The notes beneath the pieces were generated by a model that ran no database searches, was not told the origin of the DNA, and saw nothing but the letters and a program-made list of their open reading frames with translations. Made by a program: the position numbers and the translations under genes. From the NCBI GenBank assembly GCA_963736715.1, contig CAVTQA010000022.1, forward strand, positions 202,344 through 266,343: DNA of 64,000 nucleotides, written 5' to 3'. Below, one piece after another: positions 45,968 to 54,820 of the stretch. Every line of letters starts with the position of its first letter. The first letter of the stretch is position 1. This stretch comes from AP-15 sp963736715. GTDB lineage: Bacteria; Pseudomonadota; Alphaproteobacteria; ATCC43930; CGMCC-115725.

Positions 45968-46258
45968 ATGGCAAGCGTCGAAGTGCTGGTTGGTCCCGCG
46001 CGGCGCCGCCGGTGGAGCGTCGAGCAGAAGCAGGCGATTGTGGCGGCGGCGTTCAGATCCGGTGCCGTGGTGCGGGATGTGGCTCGGCAGGCCGATGTGA
46101 CGGCGAGCTTGATCTACCGCTGGCGTCGGGATCTGCGGGCAGCGGCGAATGGCTTGGCGCAGGTGCTGGTGGCGCCCGCTGGCGATGGCGTTGCCGCACC
46201 GGCAGTCCTTGCACTCGATATTGAATTGCCGGCGATATTGAATTGCCGGCGATATTGA
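45968..46258 (+). pseudogene. tnpA: IS66 TnpA
   Basis: Starts at ATG 45968: MASVEVLVGPARRRRWSVEQ, then KQAIVAAAFRSGAVVRDVAR and QADVTASLIYRWRRDLRAAA, the helix-turn-helix of IS66 TnpA. A 17-bp tandem duplication (46218-46265) moves the frame to an early stop at 46258; without it the ending PALVPPALAAAVVEALARR follows. Confidence 0.82.
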
Positions 46259-46265
46259 ATTGCCG
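46218..46265 (+). repeat. 17-bp tandem repeat in IS66
   Basis: Unit ATTGAATTGCCGGCGAT, just under three copies. Disrupts the tnpA frame. Confidence 0.88.
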
Positions 46266-46342
46266 GGCAACGCCCGTGTGCGGATCCCGGCTTTGGTGCC
46301 ACCGGCGTTGGCGGCCGCTGTCGTCGAGGCGCTGGCGCGACG

Positions 46343-46455
46343 ATGATCCCGGTTCCGAGCGGGGTTCGAGTGTGGCTGGCGGTCGGCCGGACCGACATGG
46401 GCAAAGGCATGAACGGGCTGGCGCTGCAGGTGCAGCAAGCGTCCGAGCGCGGCCG
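46343..46455 (+). pseudogene. tnpB: IS66 TnpB, N-terminal fragment
   Basis: MIPVPSGVRVWLAVGRTDMG then KGMNGLALQVQQ, the typical TnpB start. After about 37 codons it runs into the tandem repeats at 46455-46525, and the remaining two thirds are deleted. Confidence 0.8.
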
Positions 46456-46525
46456 CAAGGTGCTTGACCAGTTCAAGGTGCTTGACCAGTCAAGGTGCTT
46501 GACCAGTTCAAGGTGCTTGACCCGT
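46455..46525 (+). repeat. 18-bp tandem repeat in IS66
   Basis: Unit AAGGTGCTTGACCAGTTC, four copies with one deletion and one end variant. Lies at the tnpB-tnpC junction. Confidence 0.88.
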
Positions 46526-46639
46526 TAGAGCTGCAGCTCGAGGAGTTGCAGGCCGATACGAGCGCGAACGCGGCCGCTGCCGAGGAGAAGGCGGCCGGCG
46601 CTGTCATCAAGAGCTTGGCCCGCCGGCGGCCGGTGCGGG

Positions 46640-46695
46640 CACCCTTACCGGCCCATCTGCTACCGGCCCATCTGCTACCGGCCCATCTGCCGCGC
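46640..46695 (+). repeat. 15-bp tandem repeat in IS66 tnpC
   Basis: Unit CGGCCCATCTGCTAC, three copies (last diverging), adding in-frame PAHLLPAHLLPAHL. Confidence 0.88.
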
Positions 46696-46949
46696 GAGCG
46701 GGTCGTGATGCCGGCTCGATGCGCGTGCCTCGCCTGCGGCGGCAGGCTGGCGAAGCTCGGCGAGGACATCGCCGAGACACTGGAAATCATCCCGCGCCAA
46801 GGGAAGGTGATCCAGACGGTGCGGGAGAAATTCACTTGCCGGTCTTGCGAGAAAATCACTCAGCCCCCGCTGCCGACCGGATCCACGGCGACGATGCGAC
46901 CGTGCCGGTGCTGGCCAAAAACAAGGCCGTGACCGGGCGGCTGTGGACC

Positions 46950-46972
46950 GCCGCTTTCGCGAGGGCAGGCTC
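46950..46972 (-). repeat. Hairpin insertion in IS66 tnpC
   Basis: 23 bp; on the minus strand GAGCCTGCCCTCGCGAAAGC then GGC. Removal restores CTG TGG ACC TAT GTC CGA GAT (LWTYVRD). Target ATA^GGT on the minus strand. Confidence 0.87.
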
Positions 46973-47249
46973 TATGTCCGAGATGACCGGCCCTTTGGCG
47001 GCGGCAATCCGCCGGCCGCCATGTTTTTCTATTCGCGCGGCCGCGGCGGCGAGCATCCGCGCCGGCATCTTGCGGGCTGGGCCGGTATCCTGCAGGCCGA
47101 CGCCGGCGCCTGTCCTCGGGCCGGCCAACGGCCGGACCCGGGGGCCGGGTTTGGCGAATTGGACGAGGCGCGGCGAAGTCCGCGGCCCATTACCGAAGCC
47201 GCGTGCCGGGCCCACGGCCGGCGCAAGTTCTTTGTGCTGGCCGATCTGA

Positions 47250-47300
47250 GGCAGGGGCCACTCAGGGGCCACTCAGGAGCCACTCAGGGGCCACTGGCGA
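47250..47300 (+). repeat. 11-bp tandem repeat in IS66 tnpC
   Basis: Unit GGGGCCACTCA with slight variants, four copies. A further duplication, GAGTGCCGGGCCT, follows near 47367-47395. Confidence 0.85.
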
Positions 47301-47779
47301 ATCGAGGCCGTTCGCCGCATCGACGAGATCTTCGCCGGCGAGCGCGAGATCGACGGTGCCGGACCTGAGTGCCGGGCCTGAGTGCCGGGCCTGAGCAGCG
47401 GCATGGTGCGCGCGCTCGGCCGTCCGACAGGAACCGATCAAGCCGCTGGTTGCCGCACGGGAAGGCTGGATGCGAACCGAGCGCGCCCGGCTATCGCGCC
47501 CCGCCGACACCGCCGCCGACACCGCCAAGGCCATAGACGACATGGTGAAGCGCGGGCCGGCCTTGCCGAACGGGCAGTCCGTGGAATTGCAATCGGTCGC
47601 GGCGCGTGGTTATTCGCCGGCTCCGATCGGGGTGGGGAAGCGGCGCTGCGATGTTTACCCTTGATCGAGACCGCCAAGTTGAACGATGTCGATCCACAGG
47701 CTTGGCTTGCCGACGGACGAGGACTGGGGAACCCAACCGCGCACCGACACCCCCAAGGTGCGGCGACGCGATGGGCTAA

Positions 47780-48080
47780 GGCTACGCACGGACGACGATC
47801 GATTATCTCTACGGCTTCGGCGATTGCGGGGAGCACCGGCTCGCGGGTGACCAACATTCGCACCGGCGATCCCGATCTCTCCTGCCTTCGGCACATTGCC
47901 GGCGAGCGCAATGCGCCGCCCGAGGATTGCGGCGGCATACCCGGCTTCTACCAGACCCTCGACGCTGCCGCCGGCCCCACACACCCGAGCCATGCCGAAG
48001 CCAAGAAATGGCTCGACGATTACGATGCCCAACCTCATCGGCGAGCGGCCAATCAAAGATGCCCTCAGCCGTATCGCCAA
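47780..48080 (+). pseudogene. pRiA4b ORF-3-like protein fragment
   Basis: DYLYGFGDCGEHR, then after a frameshift HIAGERNAPPEDCGGIPGFY and AEAKKWLDDYDA. This matches the end of the plasmid pRiA4b ORF-3 family, which is often near IS66 elements. The N-terminal part is missing. Confidence 0.7.
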
Positions 48081-48576
48081 CCAGCGCAACGCTGCCAAGC
48101 TTCGGCTCGCCAACAGGAAACCACCAGCAACTACCGGCTGATCAGCCCATGATCCCTCGGCCCACGGCCCTCGCCGGATGGATACCCTCAATCTGAGACA
48201 CTCGCCGCAAACAGCAGGTCGGAGACAGCGGTCCATCATTAAAAAAACAAGGCTTGGAACGAACCCGATGCGACCAAATTTGGAGGCAAGATCATTTTGA
48301 TCCATACGAAGATTGCTTTAGCGTTTTCGGCATATCCTCTTTTTCTAGAAATGCCGAGCGGTGCCTGGCTGCTGAGCCCTCTGCTGGCCGATCGGCGCCG
48401 TTGGATCGACACATACTCGGGCCGGGCGCGGGTCGAGGTGATCAGCTGCAGCCCAGTCCAGATCGGGGCGCGTGTCGGCTGGCTGAAGTACCGCTGGCCG
48501 TCTTCCTCGTTCCTTCACTGGGCATGAGCTCCCAAGGAGGTCTGCATTGTCCGGTTCCTTGGCCTCAACCTGGCCT
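48081..48576. other. Stretch without a recognised gene
   Basis: Between the pRiA4b-like remnant and the thioredoxin reductase pseudogene. A plus-strand frame at 48297-48527 has no recognised family. An A-rich spot (AAAAAAAC) is at 48240. Confidence 0.35.
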
Positions 48577-49523
48577 CTAGTCCGAGCGTCCCGCCAAGCG
48601 ATTGTGGATTGCAGTGCCGGCGATCGCTGCTTCCCCGATCGCAACGCTGATTTGGTTGAGGCCGCGTACAACATCGCCGGCGGCCCACACAGTCCGTTCG
48701 CTGGTTTCCTGGTGCTCGGTGACTATAAAGCGGCCGTCCGATCCGAGCCGGCACCCGAGCTGTCGGCTCAAGTCGGATCGCGGCCCACAGCCGAGCGCCG
48801 AATACCCACGGCATCAAAGGATTTGCTCGTCCCGTCGCACAGACGCGCTTGCACCCGGCAGCCCTCCGCAGCCAGCATAAGAACCTGCCTTTCCTCAACG
48901 GCGACATCAGCCTCTTCGAGCCCGCGCCGCTCCTCATCCGAAAGGCCTTGGCCGAGCGTCAGCAAGGTAAGGTCGCGGCTATAACCGGTCATGAAGAGCG
49001 CTTCGCTCGTGGCGTTGCTGCCGTGTCCGAGATGCCAGCTTGCGGTCGATCACCGCATAGGCGTCGTAGGGCAGAAACGGAGCAGAGGATCCGGAATAGA
49101 GGGACCTCGTCGACAACCCCGGTCGCCAGCAGCACGGTTCGTGAGCTGCCCTTCTGTCCCCAAATGGCAGTGAAACTGCCGTCGCGCTCACGAGATATGC
49201 TGACACACCCTTGAACCATGGGGTCCGGTAAATTGTTGCCTGCGTCTTCATGCGGCGCAACAGTTCTGTCCCCGAAAGGCCCCAGGAAAGCCTGCTAGAC
49301 TATGGCTTCGCGCGATCCACTCGGCCCGGCTTTCGCCAGAATCAATGAGTATCAGCCGGCGGCGGAAGCGTGCCAGATACATCGCAGCACTCCGACCCGC
49401 AGGTCCGCCGCCAATGATTAGTACATCTAATACTGCAGATGCACACTTCGCGTGCGCATCACGCAGCCATGCGATGAGGTCGTCTTTTCTGTTCGCCGCC
49501 ATAACAATCCTCCATTCCAGCAA
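48577..49523 (-). pseudogene. Thioredoxin reductase-like flavoprotein, many frameshifts
   Basis: Reads from 49523: VLDVLIIGGGPAGRSAAMYL (FAD glycine motif), RSHSLAGFPGAFRGQ, then in other frames RTVLLATGVVDEVPLF, VLMLAAEGCRVQARLCDGTS and finally TERTVWAAGDV-type ending (SERTVWAAGDVVRGLNQISV) with the GEAAIAGTAIHN helix. No CxxC is found. At least three frameshifts. It belongs to the group of small NAD(P)/FAD oxidoreductases without the redox Cys pair. Confidence 0.8.
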
Positions 49524-50053
49524 GGCAGGTTCCTGACCGGAACCAATGCACAGCCAGGTCGTTCCCTTCAGTTGCCGAGCAATCTCCGAAAATCTAGAGA
49601 TTCATTTTGCTAGGACGCGCCGGAACCGCAAAAAGGAGCTGGTGTTTCAAAACCATACTATTGTGAGGAGGTAACTGATGGCTGGATTGAGATCTGGGAA
49701 GAAATCCTTGCGAACGAGTTGAAGGAGATCTATAGCGCTGAACGGCAACTGACTCGCACATTACCGAGACTGGCAAATTCGACGAGATGCAGCTCAGCAA
49801 AGGCCGCGTGAAGAACCCGGCGGCAGAAAACCTGCTCGATGACACCAGTCACCACCTCGAACAAGCAGATGACGAGAAGCTGGTCGATCCGATCCTGCTG
49901 GCCGACACGCAGAAGATCGAGCATTACTGCATCGCGGCCTGGGGCACTGTGCGCTCGCTCGGGCGCCTCCTCGAGCGGGAGAGCGTCGTTGAGGCCATGG
50001 AACAAGTGCTCAAAGAGGGTAAGCGGTTCGACGAGGAGCTTACTAAGGGCTCG

Positions 50054-51317
50054 TCAGGAAATAAACGCGCAATTTGGCGGATCGGTATTCGGTGCGATGG
50101 TGTAGTTCCATTCACCGTGGAATTCGGCACGTTTGATGTTGATAGAAGCCATTTCGGCGTCGGAGACGACGATGCCACTGGGGTATTGGCCAGTGTCGAG
50201 TTGGCAGTGCACGGCGAGGCCGGTTTTGGTGGTCGTGGCCGAGATCGGCTCGACGATTGCCCGATAGCTGACCAGAGGCTGGGCGCGCCAATTCTGGCTG
50301 ATGAAGGAGAAGAGGCGGTGCTCGATTTTGTTCCACTTGCTGGCGCCGGGCGGCAGGGGGCTGACCACGATGTCGAGGCCGAGCTCGTTGGCCAGCTTCT
50401 GCAGTTCGCGTTTCCACAGCCGCACCCGCGAGCCATTGCTGCCGCCGCCATCGGCGGTGATCAACAACCGGATGGCGTTGGGGTAACGCGTCCGCCCGAG
50501 GTTGAGCCACCACTGGCGGATGCCGTTGACCGCGAAGGCGGCTGTGTCATGGTCGACACCGACGCTCACCCATCCGGCATTCGCCGCAAGATCATAGACG
50601 CCATAGGGACGCCATAGGGCGCCGCCCGGCCGAGTTCCTTGATCAGGAAGTCGTGCACCCGGACCTCTTCTGGATTGCCTTGGGGGCGATCCTCACGGCC
50701 ATTGTTACGGAAGTCCCCGACCAGCTCCTTCTTCTTGGTGTCGACCGAGATCACCGGTTGCTGTTCGGCCAAAGCAGCGGCCACTTGGGTGTTGATGTGG
50801 GCGAATTGCGCATCCCGATCGGGGTGGCTGTCGCCCTCCTTGGTCTTGCGGTTGCCTTGCCGGCTGTAACCCGCCGCATTGAGCAATTCGGCCACTAGGG
50901 TGCGGCTCACCTGATGGCCCTGCTGCTGCAGCGCCTCGGCCAGTCGTCGCACGCTCTTGCAGGTCCACCGCAACGGCGATTGCGGATCCCCCCGCGTCGT
51001 CGGTTCGACCAGCGCCTCGAGATCTGCGCGCAGGCTCGGGTCCCCCGCTTTCGCGAGGGCAGGCTCTTGACAATCGCCGGCTTGCGTCCCGCCCCGGGCC
51101 GCCGAACCGGTTCCGATGGTTCGTCCTGGGCCAATTCCTTCAGACCCCGCCCGATCGTGCTCGGCGCCATGCCGATTGCCATTGCCACCGCGGCAATCCC
51201 ACCATAACCCGCTGCAAACGCCTCGGCCGCCGCGACCAGCCGACGGCCGCGTTCGTCGAGAAACGGCGCTACCGTAAAAAACCGCTCCCGGATCGGTTCA
51301 ACATCGATCACCACCAC
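50054..51317 (-). pseudogene. ISAzo13-family transposase, copy 2
   Basis: Starts at ATG 51317. As copy 1 except that the 7-bp shorter direct-repeat region near 50600 breaks the frame (GRAAPYGVPMASMI), so the gene is in three frames. The catalytic segments VISVDTKKKELVG and LLITADGGGSNGS are kept. Confidence 0.85.
51043..51065 (-). repeat. Hairpin insertion in ISAzo13 transposase (copy 2)
   Basis: Identical in sequence and place to 2112-2134 of copy 1. Confidence 0.85.
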
Positions 51318-51514
51318 AACATATGGTATGGATGGTCGGTTGTAAATCCATATTTCACTCTCTCAAAAGTCGATTCGCTTATTTCCTGACAGGTCCTAAA
51401 CGCAAAAAAACCCGCCAGAGGCCTCAGGCGGACAGACTTTCTCAGACGGAAATGTCAATGGCGCATTCGCTCCGGATTTGCGGTCGCAACGGGCTCGGGC
51501 CTGGGCCGGCGTAA

Positions 51515-51828
51515 AGTGATGGAGGCACACTGTCGGCACTTGCGCTGCGGCAGCCACTCCGCCCCTCGCCGGACGCCGCCGCCGAAAGTTGTGTGCGTCA
51601 AGTTCAGCAAATTGGTCACGGTTAGGGTGCGTGGTTCATTCAAGTCACTAGAGCAGCATCCCTTTGTTCGATCGGAGAGGACCATCCCTTCGTCCCGACC
51701 TGCCTTCCGGCAGAGCGCCGCGCGCAGCGGCAGTCAAGGATGACGCCGCGACTGCGGCGGCACCGGCGAAGCCGGCGCGCAGCGTCCTTGACCGAGCGAG
51801 CACGGTGCTAGGCTGAACCGGTCGGGGG
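51515..51828. other. Stretch without a recognised gene
   Basis: Between the DUF892 gene end and the IS256 copy B stop. The last part is probably the 3' non-coding end of the IS, but the left terminal repeat could not be found. Contains a GC-rich palindrome GCCGCGACTGCGGCGG near 51745. Confidence 0.35.
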
Positions 51829-52071
51829 TCAGGCCGCACGGCGCAACGCCTCTTTTTTGTACTCGCGCAGATCGTCCATGTTGAGGTAGCGATGCTGCTC
51901 GAGCCAGTTTTCGTGGGTCTCGACGGCGAGTGCCCGTACCAGCCGCAGGCAGCTCTCGCCATTGGGAAAGATGCGTACGACGTGGGTACGGCGCTTGATC
52001 TCTTCGTTCAAGCGCTCGAGCATGTTGGTCGATTTGAGATGCTTATGGTGCTGGCGCGGCAGCCGGTAAAA

Positions 52072-52094
52072 CAGCCTGCCCCCGCGAAGGCGGG
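52072..52094 (+). repeat. Hairpin insertion in IS256 copy B, site 3
   Basis: 23 bp, same sequence as 23209-23231. Removal restores ACG CTG ACC TTT TAC CGG (TLTFYR). Target AAA^GGT on the plus strand. Confidence 0.88.
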
Positions 52095-52466
52095 GGTCAG
52101 CGTCTCGTCGATGTTGTCTTCGACCCAGCCGGTGAGCTTGGGGTATTTGCCCGACCACTTGGCGAGCCATGCGGCGAGATCGCGGCGCGCCTCGGGGAGA
52201 TCGCGGCGATCATATAGCCAACGCAGCTCTCGCAGGCAGTCATCATCGACCCGGCGCGGCACGTAATCGAGCGCGTTACGTAGAAAATGCACATAGCAGC
52301 GCTGGTAGGCCGCCTCCGCCAGAACCTCGCGCAGCGCTGCCCGCAGGCCGGCATGATCGTCGGCGACGACAAACTCGACGCCGTGCAGACCGCGCACCTT
52401 GAGCCCCAACAGGAAATCGCGCCAGCTCGATCGGCTCTCGCGGTTGGCGAGCTCGACCGCCAGCAC

Positions 52467-52489
52467 CCCGGCCTTCGCCGGGGCAGGCT
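52467..52489 (-). repeat. Hairpin insertion in IS256 copy B, site 2
   Basis: 23 bp; on the minus strand AGCCTGCCCCGGCGAAGGCC then GGG. Removal restores CGC CGC CAG GTG CTG GCG (RRQVLA). Target CCA^GGT. Same sequence as at 7404-7426. Confidence 0.88.
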
Positions 52490-52720
52490 CTGGCGGCGGC
52501 CGTCCCAGTCGATGGCGATCGCGATCAGCACCGCCTGGCTGGCGATCACCCCGGCCTCGCGCACCCGCTCGTAGCGGGCGTCGAGGATCAGATAGGGGAA
52601 GGCTTCGGCCAACGGGCGGCCGGCAAATTGCGCCAAACTCGCATCCAGCCGCTGGTTCATTGCACTAATCGAGGAAGCCGAAAAGCTGTGGCCGCACAGC
52701 TCCTCGGTGATCGCCTTCAC

Positions 52721-52743
52721 CCCCGCTTTCGCGGGGGCAGGCT
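52721..52743 (-). repeat. Hairpin insertion in IS256 copy B, site 1
   Basis: 23 bp; on the minus strand AGCCTGCCCCCGCGAAAGCG then GGG. Removal restores ACC CGG AAG GTG AAG GCG (TRKVKA). Target GAA^GGT. Confidence 0.88.
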
Positions 52744-53192
52744 CTTCCGGGTCGATACCCCTTGCACGTACATCTCCGCCAGCGCCGCCACCAGCGCCCG
52801 CTCGGACCGCTGATAGCGTTCGAACAGCTCGGTCGAGAACCGCCCGCTTCGATCCTGCGGTACCCGCAGCTCCAGCTTGCCGACCCGTGTGATCAATGTC
52901 CGGCCGTAGTAGCCTGACCGATAGCCCTGCCGGTCCGCCGCCCGTTCGCCCTTCTCGGCGCCCAAGGCCTCCGTCATCTCGGCTTCGAGCACCTCCTGCA
53001 GCGCCGTCCGCACAAGCGCCCCTAGAAACTCCTCGTCCTCCCTCAGAACGGCTTTGACGTCGATCGTCCCAGATTTACCCTGCCTCTTGGTCATGGTGTG
53101 CATCCTCGCCAAGGATCCGGTGATTGCGCATCACCCGCATACCATGACCATCCGCCTCAGCGGCTTTTGCAGAACTTCCCGGACACTACCCT

Positions 53193-54667
53193 TTATACCG
53201 GCTCCCCGGAGTCGCGCTTTTGCGCGAGCATTCGGTAATAGCCGAGGATGCCCGGCTCGCGGGCGGCCCCCTTGAACCAGTCGAGCATTTGGGCGGTCGA
53301 GTCGACCTGGTCGTCGTGTTTGGCGTTGGGGAAGGCGGTCAGTTCGGCGAGGTATGGGGCGAGCCACGGGGCCTGCTCGGGCAGGTGCACGAAGCCGTTC
53401 TCGATCATTGCGGTCTGCGCGTGCAGGCGCATGATCTTGTCGCTCTGCGGGCGGTAGCGGGTGACGGCGTGGAGGCCATCGGCGAGCAATTCCTGGATCA
53501 ATTGCGTGCCCGACGCCTTGTCCTCGATCAGCACGACCGAGGGCGCGAACCGCTCGTATTGCTCGCGCACCGCGCGCTTCAGTTCGGGGTATTCCATGCG
53601 GCGGCGCAAGACGTCGATCAAATAGAGGTTCTTGCTCGCGACGCCCCAGCTCGTGCACACGCTGAAATCGCTGAGCTCGGTCGCCTTGTTGGCGGTGTCC
53701 CAGCTCTGCACGACGCGCTCGAAGCGCGGCGGCAATTCGTCGGGCGCGTAGCGCCGGAACCAGGCCGCCTTGACGAGGCCGCCGCCCAGAGGGGCGGGCG
53801 CCTGCTGGTACTGGCCGGCAAAATTGTATTCGCCGATCGTGCGGCGGATATGCGCGAGCACCGCCAAAGGCTCGCGCTCCGGGTGCAACGCCTCGCCGCG
53901 GCGGCGCGCGAAATGTTGCGGCCCCAGCACCGTGTCGACGAGCAGCGCCTCGTCCTCCTCGGCGATTGCCGGGAAGCGCACGACTATCCCACGCCTCCTG
54001 CGCCAGCACATGGCCGGTGAGGTCGTCCTCGTGCAATCGATGCATGATGAGGACGATCGCGCCCCGGAGCTTGTCGTTCAATCGGCTGTAGAGGGTGTGG
54101 TCGAACCAGTCGTTCGCCGCCTGGCGCTGGGTTTGCGACAACGCCTCCTCGGGCTTTAAGCGGATCGTCGATGACGATGAGGTCGGCGCCGCGCCCGGTC
54201 AGCACGCCGCCGACCGAGGTGGCGAGGCGGCAGCCTTGCGCGGTCGTGTCGAATTCGGGCATCGCCGCGCGCTGCGGCGACAGGCGCGTCGGGAAGATCC
54301 CCCGGTACCAGCCGCTGGCGAGGATGTGCCGGCAATCGCGCGAGAGTTTGTCGGCGAGGTCCTGCGCATAGCTGACGCAGAGGATCTGCGCCGACGGGTC
54401 GTGCCCGAGACACCACGCCGGAAACGCGACCGAGGCGAGCAGCGACTTCAGGTGCCGCGGCGGCAGATTGACGATGAGCCGCTGGATCTCGCCGCCGCGC
54501 ACTGCCATAAGCTTCGCCGCGATGACCTCGAGATGCCAGCCCATCGCAAAGCGCGTCTTCGGGTTCAGCTCGTGGAAACAGCGCTGCGCAAAGCTGACGA
54601 AATCGCGCCGCAGCAGCGCGCGGTATTCGTCAAGGCTCAGCCTTTCCTCGGTTGCCGATTTCACCAC
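53193..54667 (-). pseudogene. Phage terminase large subunit, two frameshifts
   Basis: Possible start GTG 54667. The ATPase domain shows GGEIQRLIVNLPPRHLKSLL, with a P-loop-like NLPPRHLKS, and the Walker B-like GADLIVIDDPLK. After frameshifts near 54160 and 53990 come AANDWFDHTLYSRLNDKLRG, then the nuclease domain with VVQSWDTANKATELSDFSVC (Asp), VVLIEDKASGTQLIQELLAD and the closing KHDDQVDSTAQMLDWF. This is the archaeal/phage TerL type that packages DNA into capsids. Only the DUF5681 gene remains beside it, so this is a prophage relic. Confidence 0.85.
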
Positions 54668-54682
54668 GGAATTCTTGCCCCT

Positions 54683-54820
54683 CTCCCCCCGCCGGCCGGG
54701 GGGAGAGGGTAGGGTGAGGGGGGCCGAGCCGTTCGCGCTTGCCGCGCCGCCCACCTCACCCTCCCGTCGCTGCGCGCCGGGCCCCTCCCTCTCCCCCCTG
54801 AAGGGCGGAGAGGGGCTCAT
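54683..54820. repeat. Inverted GGGAGAGGG-type intergenic repeats
   Basis: Two related GC-rich hairpin units in opposite directions. The left has CCCTCTCCCCCC, GCCGGCCGG, GGGGAGAGGGTAGGGTGAGG. The right has CCTCACCCTCCCG, GCGCCGGG, CCCTCCCTCTCCCCCCTGAA and GGCGGAGAGGGG. They sit in the start region of the terminase gene and are read as PPFRGEREG and SPPGRRGERG in its frame. Such repeats are widespread between alphaproteobacterial genes. Confidence 0.8.

Larger units (their letters stand above)
46495..47745 (+). pseudogene. tnpC: IS66 TnpC, degraded
   Basis: Parts in order: the coiled-coil leader (LELQLEELQADTSANAAAAE), LPRERVVMPARCACLACGGR and ETLEIIPRQGKVIQTVREKF with the zinc-binding Cys residues, a deletion, the catalytic region (VTGRLW then YVRDDRPFGG after a hairpin insertion), HGRRKFFVLADL and the late piece FAGSDRGG then KLNDVDPQAWLAD. 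Several frameshifts and two large deletions. Not active. Confidence 0.82.
45968..47750 (+). mobile_element. IS66-family element, heavily degraded
   Basis: Carries the three IS66 genes in order but with deletions and short tandem duplications. The terminal inverted repeats were not located. At least five sets of local duplications and one hairpin insertion lie within 1.2 kb. Confidence 0.75.
50047..51396 (-). mobile_element. ISAzo13-like insertion sequence, copy 2
   Basis: Same ends as copy 1, and TAA is repeated at 50044-50046 and 51397-51399. Joining the flanks restores the DUF892 codons ACT AAA CGC. The transposase is split by the same hairpin (51043-51065) as in copy 1 and by an 11-bp tandem duplication (CCTATGGCGTC) near 50600. 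Its sequence otherwise nearly equals copy 1. Confidence 0.9.
49695..51514 (+). pseudogene. YciF/DUF892 ferritin-like protein, interrupted by ISAzo13 copy 2
   Basis: The first part reads EEILANELKEIYSAERQLTR with a frameshift near 49785, then DDEKLVDPILLADTQKIEHY and CIAAWGTVRSLGRLLERES, the paired helices of a DUF892 di-iron-like bundle. After GAG CTT ACT AA the ISAzo13 element (50047-51396) intervenes. On its other side the gene resumes in frame KRKKTRQRPQADRLSQTEMS to a stop at 51514. Members are linked to stress and stationary phase. Confidence 0.82.
51829..53094 (-). pseudogene. IS256/Mutator-type transposase (copy B), three hairpin insertions
   Basis: From ATG 53094: MTKRQGKSGTIDVKAVLRED, GYRSGYYGRTLITRVGKLEL, then the hairpin 52721-52743, AITEELCGHSFSASSISAMN, LILDARYERVREAGVIAS (first Asp), the hairpin 52467-52489, VLAVELANRESRSSWRDFLL and VVADDHAGLRAALREVL (second Asp), the hairpin 52072-52094, and the final Glu region STNMLERLNEEIKRRTHVVR. 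The three add 69 bp (3 x 23), so the frame is the same at both ends and shifted in between. No other defects are evident. Confidence 0.9.
51829..53175 (-). mobile_element. IS256-family insertion sequence (copy B)
   Basis: The upstream end near 53175 reads, on the minus strand, AAAGGGTAGTGTCCGGGAAG, similar to the terminal GGGAGTGTCCGG of copy A. The other end is not recognised. The transposase differs clearly from copy A. Three hairpins lie inside the gene. Confidence 0.75.

Noticed and set aside
46218..47395. The clustered short repeats in the IS66 region could be a CRISPR array
   Set aside because: Units differ in length and sequence, copies are adjacent without spacers, and each lies within transposase coding sequence.
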